Program-made: the position numbers and the translations under genes | Source of the DNA: Timema cristinae | Lineage: Eukaryota; Arthropoda; Insecta; Phasmatodea; Timematidae | Direction of reading: 5' to 3' | DNA: 64,000 nucleotides | Assembly (NCBI GenBank): GCA_039000515.1 | Contig: JBCFYV010000935.1 | Span: 1,775,594 to 1,839,593 of the forward strand | The notes under the pieces: generated by a model | Told to the model about the DNA's origin: nothing | What the model saw: only the letters and a program-made list of their open reading frames with translations | The model's database searches: none | In this document: piece after piece, positions 57,985-64,000 of the stretch | Layout of the letters: each line of letters opens with the position of its first letter | Numbering within the stretch: position 1 is the first letter of the stretch

Positions 57985-59113
57985 AATGGTACGGTGCACC
58001 GCACAGACTTTCTCTCTCTTTCTATAAACTCGTAAGATTTCTGAACGGAATAATGTACATTGTATCATCAACACTCCACATAAGAACACGAATAAAATAA
58101 TATACAATGATATAGAATCAACGAGAAAAGAGGCGCATCTTTGTCCACCTAAGAGCATTTCAAACAATTTCATGTTTTAAAGACCTTAATAAAATGGTAT
58201 TTGAACCATTTGCTGACACCTTGGAAAATGGGATCTGCTTTACATGTTCCAATTTATGAAAATTGTATTACTAGAGATGAATGGAGGGAAAAAGAAAGAA
58301 ATCTAAGGAATCAATAACTAATGAAAGAATGTGAAAGTGCAATATTAATTATAGTGAATACTAGTTTTTGATTATTTGTTATTTTATTAGGTGTTACACA
58401 TCTTCAAGTCATCACATTGATATTTAATTATTCATTTATACATTTTGACCAATAAAAAAGGTAAATATTGACTATTGAGTCTAAAATGGAGATATATCAT
58501 TGCTGTAAAACATTTTTCCTAAGAGGTTTAATGAAAAATAACATACTTTTTTTAGATACTTACTTATATTTACTTACTCTATGGCATTAGAGAATTATTG
58601 CGTTAAAACTTAAGTAGTATCTCTTTACAACTAAAGCTAACAAAATTGTATTAATATATTTGCAAATATCTTAGGAACTGTTGCTTTTATAAAAATATAT
58701 GTCAAATAAATGTTTTTTTTATTTCTAATAGTCCTACAATTTTGCAATGATAAGTTGTTTAGTATCTCAAATAGTTGTGGAGATACGGAAATTAACGCTT
58801 CTGTAAAGTACCCTGAAAATCATTTCATGGGAAAATAAAAATAACCAGTTTATTTATAATCTTAACCAACGCCTAGATACGAATTTTAATCAAAATCGTT
58901 GGAGCAGATTTTGAGAAAACTATTTTTTCTCTTTTCGCCCCTTATAAAACTATTTTAAGTTTTAATAGACACAGAGACAGACGGCGTTGCAAAGACTATT
59001 TTTTAAGGTTCAGGGGGTCATGAGAGGTCGAAATCCATCAACATCTCAGGTTAGATTTTTTTTACGGTCGCAATACTTAAACTTTAATGTCCAAAAAGTT
59101 AAATATATATAGG

Positions 59114-59174
<61 letters not shown>

Positions 59175-59738
59175 GCTTATAGATTGAAAGTTATTAATTT
59201 AATAAAAATATGTTCCGAATAAAATATTTTTATTAAAAATATACATACATATTTGTAATGCTAAGTAATTTCATATCTCAAATAGTTTCGGAAAAATTAT
59301 AAAAAAATGTTAATTAACGCATCAGACCGGATCCCTTAAAGCCATCTTGCCGAAATATTGAGGGTAGCCATTTTGTTTGAAATATTTATTAATGTTTTTA
59401 AATGAAATTTAATCAAAATCATTAGAGCCGATTTTGAGAAAATCGACTTTTTCTCTTTTTGCCCTTCAGTAAACTACCCTTAATTTTAGGGGTAGATATC
59501 CAATTCCAAAACCTCCTCGGGCTAACCCTATGAAAACCCTTGATTTCAAGTTTTAGTTCAATCGGTAAAATAGTTTAGGCTCTAGTTGGAGGTACATACA
59601 TACAGACATACAGACGGAAATTCAAAAACCACTTTTTCGGATTCAGGTAGTCATGAAACGTCAAGATTCATCAAAATCTCGAGTTCGATTTTTTTGACGA
59701 TCACCACACTTTCTCTACCTGTAAGATAGAGAAAGTAA
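57985..59738 (+). repeat. Dispersed repeat R1, copy B
   Basis: Matches 573-2195 in order and orientation. It lacks the SINE of copy A, showing the empty site (TTACTTACTCTATGG, about 58566-58580). It contains about 370 bp between two CCTAAGAG octamers (58148-58155 and 58518-58525) that copy A lacks. A long (AT)n run at about 59105-59171 has expanded inside it. Confidence 0.85.
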
Positions 59739-59755
59739 TAACACATTATATGATA

Positions 59756-60338
59756 CTAGTTTTTCCCCGTAGCTTCGCTTGCACTGATGTCAGTTTTAAA
59801 ATATATCAACTAAAACAGTAATGTTTTTAATTTCAAATTTTTACTTCCCGTAGAGATTACCATGATGAAAACTATGGAATAGAAAAAAGATATATCTTCA
59901 AAGTAATAAAATTTAATGTAGTGTAATTATTTCTGTTTTAAGAATATACCCACTGAATATATGTATTAATTGAAGGAAATAAATAATAAAATTTAAGGAA
60001 AAGCCTCTTTGTAAAATACGATAGTAGTTTTGTCATAAAAAGCGAGAATTTATAAGTTGCTACTAGGACTATAACGGGAGCACATCACATGTGGGAAACA
60101 CTTGCATGGAGATCAACGCCGTCCATTTCAGGGTTTCTTCTTGCGCTTTGTTGATGGTCATTGCACGGCAATCCTCGAAACGAAATATCATTTATTTAAA
60201 CTGGAAGGGCAGGTTTGATGAAATCAAGGGTATTCTTTGAATCATGACCCATTCTCCTGTGACAGTTGCCTCTATGATACAGTTTTGAAGATTGTTTACA
60301 TGTAAGTGGGTCTCATTACACAGTTTGATGTACCTCAC
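59756..60338 (-). mobile_element. Autonomous Helitron, 3' part
   Basis: On the minus strand, the helicase C-terminus is followed by ~240 bp of AT-rich 3' region and the terminator-like GCAAGCGAAGCTACGGGG, then CTAG (59756-59759) before a T. This end aligns with that of the 584-bp element at 3437-4020. The 5' part is missing because the LTR retrotransposon begins at about 60339. Confidence 0.7.
59993..60338 (-). pseudogene. Helitron RepHel helicase C-terminus, broken
   Basis: Translation shows, in order, KLCNETHLHV, NCIIEATVTGEWVMIQRIP, LISSNLPFQF, a TAA, AMTINKAQEETLK, a shifted frame with DLHASVSH, and finally FYDKTTIVFYKEAF ending in TAA at 59993-59995. This matches the layout of the last Pif1-like helicase motifs of Helitron proteins (C-N-G-T-R-L, P-R-I-P-L-I, A-M-T-I-N-K-x-Q-G-Q, and the final V-Y-K-E-A). 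In a whole element this domain works with the Rep nuclease in strand transfer. At least one stop and two frameshifts make it inactive. Confidence 0.8.
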
Positions 60339-60468
60339 TGTTCAGTCGGCCTTCTTTCCTTCGCACTTGCACCGGCCGCTTCACCCTCCCTCCCTACTGC
60401 CGGTCCGGCCCACAGTCCATGTTGTCTGAGCCGTCCGTGACGACTCTACCTCTGCTCACTGCGCCAGC

Positions 60469-60529
60469 GCTTCCTATTGGCTCGCGTGATGGACACTGTT
60501 TCTAACGGTTTCTCGCGCCAATAGGAAGC
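60469..60529. promoter_or_regulatory. Inverted CCAAT-box pair in LTR
   Basis: GCTTCCTATTGGCTCGCG (60469-60486) and CGCGCCAATAGGAAGC (60514-60529) are inverted repeats over 16 positions, each containing a CCAAT core. They lie 45-100 bp upstream of the TATA box, a sensible enhancer position for the element's promoter. Confidence 0.6.
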
Positions 60530-60571
60530 CCCCGTTTTCCCCATTGGTCAAGGCCGGGCAGTGGTGGGGGG

Positions 60572-60578
60572 TATATAA
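60572..60578 (+). promoter_or_regulatory. LTR TATA box
   Basis: TATATAA in GC-rich surroundings; transcription would start about 25-30 bp downstream, near 60603. Confidence 0.6.
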
Positions 60579-60648
60579 CACGGTGATCTCTGGAGCTAAG
60601 TTTCAGTGGTGACCCAACCTTGGAGAACCACCTTTATGCAATAAGCAT

Positions 60649-60654
60649 AATAAA
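60649..60654 (+). terminator. LTR poly(A) signal
   Basis: AATAAA about 75 bp after the TATA box. It would act in the 3' LTR copy. Confidence 0.5.
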
Positions 60655-60715
60655 CCATCTTTATTCGTTTGAAAAGAGCATTTCATCGTCACTCACCTAT
60701 CCTTCCCGACTACCC

Positions 60716-60870
60716 CTTACCTCCCACCGCGACTTCGTGTTGCCGGGACTGTTCCTGCACCTCCCACCGCGACTTCGTGTTGCCGGGACGTTCCTTGCCT
60801 CCCACCGCGACTCCGTGTTGCCGGGACGTTCCTTTGCCTCCCACCGCGACTCCGTGTTGCCGGGACTCTG
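60716..60870 (+). repeat. ~38-bp tandem repeats in LTR
   Basis: Four units with CCTCCCACCGCGACTTCGTG or CGACTCCGTG, then TTGCCGGGAC. They lie after the poly(A) signal, in the U5-like part of the LTR. Confidence 0.9.
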
Positions 60871-61332
60871 TCCTCCCACCCTCCAACCTGTTCATCCTTT
60901 TCGACAGCGACCCCACGGGATGGGATACACCCACCGCGCCGGCAAGGCCCATCGACATAAGACTCTAAAGAAGACAACAACCATCAAACAGTACTCTACC
61001 CATGGACCCATCTACTACTGCAGCCACCAGACCTCCGAACGGCAACACTCCACTCCAGGATCTCCGAGAGTAAATAATTCCTCCCCTCGACTTTCCCCCA
61101 CACCGACCATCCGACCCCCACCTACTCCAATTTCCCCTTTTAGTCCTGAGGGCTACCATTTACAAACGCTGACCACCCGGAACCCGCCTATGTTTTCTCC
61201 CCCATCTCCCTTCCTTACCCCCATCCACTGGACCCACGGGATCGACGACTGACAACCACCGTCGCCCGGAAACTGGACTTCGACGAGACAAAACCACTCG
61301 ACGCGAAGCCGCAGTAAATGGGATAACAGTTC

Positions 61333-61353
61333 TGGCGCCTAAACGTGGGGCCA
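61333..61353 (+). promoter_or_regulatory. Primer binding site, tRNA-Lys type
   Basis: TGGCGCCTAAACGTGGGGCC matches the complement of the 3' end of animal tRNA-Lys(CUU), TGGCGCCCAACGTGGGGC, apart from one substituted or inserted base. It starts four bases after the predicted LTR end and would prime minus-strand DNA synthesis. Confidence 0.7.
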
Positions 61354-61494
61354 ATCAAGACACAGGACGGATGTCCAACGGACCGACTACACGACCCCAG
61401 AACACCGCACAACACTTCCGGGAGTGAACAAAACCCGGTGGCGCCCAAACAACCTCACCGAAGAAGACGACTTCACCAAAGAAAACTCACCGAA

Positions 61495-61719
61495 GAAGAC
61501 TACCTCACCAGAGAAGACGAACTCACAAACGAATACAACCTCACCAACGAAGACAACCTCACCAAGGAATACGACCTCGCCAAAGAAGACGACCTCACCA
61601 AAGAAGACGACCTCACCAAAGAAGACGACCTCACCAAAGAAGACGACCTCACCAAAGAAGACGACCTCACCAAAGAAGACGACCTTACTAAAGAAGACGA
61701 CCTTACCAAAGAAGGCAAA
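61495..61719 (+). repeat. 18-bp repeats in gag leader
   Basis: About eleven units of GACGACCTCACCAAAGAA, the last eight or so nearly perfect. In the gag frame they encode the hexapeptide DDLTKE without a stop. The gag frame stays open from 61345 but has no ATG before 61720, so the repeat is either 5' leader or an N-terminal extension from a non-AUG start. Confidence 0.9.
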
Positions 61720-62841
61720 ATGGTGATGACCAGGAGTCAAAAGTGTACCAACCCATCGTGTACCCCAGGAGGGGACCGACACTATGTAACCTGCATAAAC
61801 TGCCAAAAACCCTATCATCACCTTTGCATTGGATGGACAGACGAACCACGTGACATCAATGAACCAGCCTACCGCTGCACCTCCTGCACTGAAACACCGG
61901 CGGAAGTACGATATTGCCCAGGGTTAACCTGTACTGGCGAAGACGGCCCAGAGATTGTCTGTGAGGACTGTAGACAATACTACCATTACCAGTGTCTGGG
62001 CTGGAAAAATGAACCCAGAGACCTGAGGGGCCTCTTCTTCCGCTGCCCACCATGCCAACGACCCACCTCATCAAGCGCCAGCGCACCACCATACCGGCCA
62101 CACTTGACTACCACCTACCAACGCCCATGTTCAAGCCCTTACCACCTACCAACTCTACCAGATTTTCACGGTCGAGGACATGAAGACCCTACTACTTTTA
62201 CTCAACGCTGTGAGGTTCAGCTCAGGACCGCTCAAATAGACCCATTAGAATGGGTACATACTACCCAAAGGCAGCTTAAAGACACCGCCGCTCAGTGGTG
62301 GAAGCTTTATGGCGAGTATATTACAACTTGGGAAGAATTCAAACAAAGACTAACGCACCACTTCGCCAGTACAACCACCATAGCCTCTCTCCACGCGGAG
62401 CTGTACGGAAAGGAACAGGCCCAGTCTGAACCCGTCGAGATATTCCTTCGACACAAGGTACGATTGCATCAACGCTTGTCCCCCACAACGTCATCATCAG
62501 AGATAATACCACTGTTAATTGAATTGGTCCGACCAGGACTAAGACCTTTTCTGCGAGCCCCACACCCTCAAGAATTAGAAGAACTTATAACTAGGGCTGT
62601 ATCTGTGGAACGTGACCTGGCTAAAAATCCGGCAACAGTGACGACACGCTCCATCAAGACCCCAACAACTGCAGCTGACCCACGACCTCCAAAATGTTAC
62701 CACTGCCCAGGGTACCACTTTCACCGGGACTGCCCAGTGCTAAATCAACGCTACCCAGAGAAAGACAGATCGGGAAACGCCAAGCCAGAGGACAACAGGG
62801 CCCCGCCTCTGGGAGACAGGAACCAGGGCCGCCACCAGTAA
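61720..62841 (+). CDS. gag: Gag with two PHD-like fingers
   Basis: Structural protein of the Ty3/gypsy element, 373 residues from the first ATG (61720, context CAAAATGG). Residues 9-56 and 66-112 are two C4HC3 zinc fingers of the same layout: C-x4-C-x(9-10)-C-x2-C-x4-H-x2-C-x16-C-x2-C, the PHD arrangement. A proline-rich linker follows. The capsid-like retrotransposon Gag region then runs to about residue 310 (LPDFHGRGHEDPTTF, AAQWWKLYGEYITTWEEFK, IPLLIELVRPGLRPFL). A zinc knuckle C-x2-C-x3-H-x4-C lies at 326-338, one residue shorter than the usual CCHC. PHD fingers typically read histone tails; in a Gag they might guide chromatin binding, which is inference. The end overlaps pol by a -1 frame. 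Confidence 0.85.
   Translation: MVMTRSQKCTNPSCTPGGDRHYVTCINCQKPYHHLCIGWTDEPRDINEPAYRCTSCTETPAEVRYCPGLTCTGEDGPEIVCEDCRQYYHYQCLGWKNEPRDLRGLFFRCPPCQRPTSSSASAPPYRPHLTTTYQRPCSSPYHLPTLPDFHGRGHEDPTTFTQRCEVQLRTAQIDPLEWVHTTQRQLKDTAAQWWKLYGEYITTWEEFKQRLTHHFASTTTIASLHAELYGKEQAQSEPVEIFLRHKVRLHQRLSPTTSSSEIIPLLIELVRPGLRPFLRAPHPQELEELITRAVSVERDLAKNPATVTTRSIKTPTTAADPRPPKCYHCPGYHFHRDCPVLNQRYPEKDRSGNAKPEDNRAPPLGDRNQGRHQ
62772..62830 (+). promoter_or_regulatory. -1 ribosomal frameshift signal
   Basis: The heptamer G GGA AAC (62772-62778) is in phase with gag codons (TCG GGA AAC), a classical slippery site. After a 6-nt spacer comes a perfect 7-bp stem, CCAGAGG (62785-62791) with CCTCTGG (62806-62812). Loop bases GGCCC (62799-62803) can pair with GGGCC (62826-62830) to form an H-type pseudoknot. 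The pol frame is -1 relative to gag and is open across this point, so the signal would yield Gag-Pol. Confidence 0.8.
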
Positions 62842-64000
62842 TCAACAGCGTCAACCCCTCAACATCCCAACCACTCCCCAGGGTTCTGTGTGAAACTCCT
62901 CATGGTCCTCTACTAGCCCTCTTAGATACCGGGGCTACTGCTAATTTTATTCTATACAAACACCTTACCCCTTCAAACCGGAATAATTTAATTCCTTTCC
63001 CCACGCCCATCCACCTAGCCAAGGTTGGGAGTAACCTCGCCATCCGAGGCCAGATCACCTTACCCATAACCATGCAAAGGCTACAACTCAACGTCACGTT
63101 CCTGGTATCTGATGAGCTGCGAGAACCACTGATTTTGGGACAACCATGGTTCACAGAACAGAAAGTAATCCTGGACTACGAGAACAGCCGAGTGCTATTT
63201 GGAAACCAAGAGCGTCATACTCTGTACTGGATTGCAAGACTCAATGAGAATCCCCCTCCGGTTCCTCAAGACCAAATCAGACAACACGCCCCAATAGAGT
63301 ATCAAGGACAACTACTCAGACTACTAGACCAACACCGAGCAGTTTTCAACACCCAAGGACCACTGCGAAGAACACGCAGCATCAATCATCAAATTCGACT
63401 TAAAGATAATCAACGGATTATGGTACGGCCTTACCGTTACTCCCCCACCAAGAGCGCGCTAATTGAAGACCAGGTTCAGGAGATGAAATCCCAGGGGATA
63501 ATAGAACCTGGAAACTCGGAATATAATTCACCCATTGTAATTGTGGATAAAAAGGACAAAACTCCCGTTTCTGCATTGATTTCCGACAACTGAACACCGC
63601 CACTATCGATGTCACTCCACCCGCCGTCAACGTACATGACACCCTTCGAGATCTGGGAGACGCAGAAATATTTACCACCCTCGATATGAAATCAGGCTAC
63701 TGGCAGATTCCCCTACACCCCGATTCAAAACCACTGACTGCTTTCACCACCCTACTGGAGAAACCTTGCAATTTACAGTTATGCCTTTTGGGTTAAAGGG
63801 AGCACCAAGTACCTTCCAGCGACTGATGAGCCAAGAAGTGTTAGCAGGGTACACCGGCCAGTTCTGTTTCTTCTACCTAGACGACGTGATAATCTACTCA
63901 AAGACATGGGGAGAGCACCTCACCCACTTGAGCAAGGTTTTAGAAAGATTTGAGCTCCATCAACTGACCTGCAATCTGGCCAAATGCCAGTTCGGCAAGA
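62780..64000 (+). pseudogene. pol: Pol: protease and reverse transcriptase, partial
   Basis: Entered from gag by -1 frameshift. The frame is open to a TGA at 63591-63593. Protease: LLDTGATANFI (catalytic Asp codon 62925-62927) and LILGQPWF (about 63129). RT begins near RPYRYSPTKSALIEDQV and IIEPGNSEYNSPIVIVDKKD. A one-base loss at the CCC run 63564-63566 shifts to RFCIDFRQLN, and a second at 63750-63752 shifts to TGETLQFTVMPFGLKGAPSTF. FFYLDDVIIYS (YLDD at 63874-63885) is the RT active site. The frame then stays open to the window edge. RNase H and integrase would lie beyond. Both breaks are at C runs, so they may be consensus errors rather than real damage. Ty3/gypsy by motif order; finer clade not assigned. 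Confidence 0.85.

Larger units (their letters stand above)
60339..61328 (+). mobile_element. 5' LTR of Ty3/gypsy element (predicted)
   Basis: Predicted from TGTTCAGTCGGCC at 60339, where AT-rich Helitron sequence gives way to GC-rich DNA, to ATAACA at 61328, just before a primer site. The ends give the usual TGTT...AACA. It holds a TATA box (60572-60578), CCAAT boxes and AATAAA (60649-60654). TGTTG at 60420 is an alternative start. The 3' LTR lies beyond the window, so neither end is proven. A 210-codon open frame here (60620-61252) has no ATG and is not called. Confidence 0.6.

Noticed and set aside
57973..58173. Conserved minus-strand protein shared by R1 copies (GGQRCASFL...)
   Set aside because: The shared translation follows from shared repeat DNA; the frames differ in length and show no domain.
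58156..58517. 370-bp block in R1 copy B as a hAT insertion with 8-bp duplication
   Set aside because: The flanking octamers fit, but the block has no terminal inverted repeats, and copy A also differs beside the junction.
60605..60616. TGGTGACCC as an alternative primer site (tRNA-Trp type)
   Set aside because: Only nine bases match and it lies soon after the TATA box inside the LTR; the tRNA-Lys-type site at 61333 fits better and directly precedes the gag leader.
60620..61252. 210-codon open frame in the LTR
   Set aside because: It begins at a non-ATG codon and is proline/serine-rich translation of GC-rich LTR repeats without a domain.

Overview
The window looks like AT-rich insect (or other arthropod) nuclear DNA. 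The signs are degenerate (TTAGG)n telomere-type repeats, many tRNA-derived SINE copies, hAT, Helitron and Ty3/gypsy elements, large minisatellite arrays, a 100-N scaffold gap and no bacterial gene organisation. I found no intact host gene; almost everything recognisable is mobile or repetitive. A hemipteran is possible but cannot be shown from sequence alone.

Layout. 0-12 kb: dispersed repeat R1 (copy A, carrying a SINE with perfect target duplications), a five-copy perfect 60-bp array, a short element with Helitron ends, 77-bp and 30-bp minisatellites, SINE pieces and a 633-bp terminal-inverted-repeat (TIR) element containing a telomere-like tract. 12-26 kb: an inverted-repeat pair whose right arm has grown into a ~90-bp dimer array, a LINE C-terminal scrap, several SINEs, a second TIR element with a telomere-like core and a 1.3-kb array of 35-bp units. 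26-28 kb: a GC-rich element with seven 72-bp units, each with a CACGTG box, next to a broken MADF-like reading frame.

30.6-35.8 kb (minus strand) holds the most gene-like remains. A degenerate NACHT-type STAND NTPase joined to ankyrin repeats still shows Walker A, Walker B and sensor-like motifs. Its ankyrin part is split by a 2.6-kb hAT transposon that retains a BED finger, catalytic-core motifs and a dimerisation domain. 36-57 kb: mostly featureless AT-rich DNA with SINEs, MITE-like copies, a complete 810-bp hAT derivative with 8-bp target duplications, a 34-bp array and a 1.5-kb array of 40-bp units.

57.7-64 kb is a nested pile: R1 copy B, then the 3' part of an autonomous Helitron (minus strand, helicase C-terminus plus hairpin and CTAG end), abutted by a Ty3/gypsy retrotransposon (plus strand) that runs off the right edge. 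That element has an LTR, a tRNA-Lys-type primer site, a leader of 18-bp repeats, a Gag with two N-terminal PHD-like fingers and a zinc knuckle, a canonical GGGAAAC -1 frameshift site followed by a stem/pseudoknot, then protease and reverse transcriptase. The RT has two one-base frame breaks, both at CCC runs. The double PHD fingers in Gag with the frameshift signal, and the NACHT-ankyrin remnant, are the most notable items.
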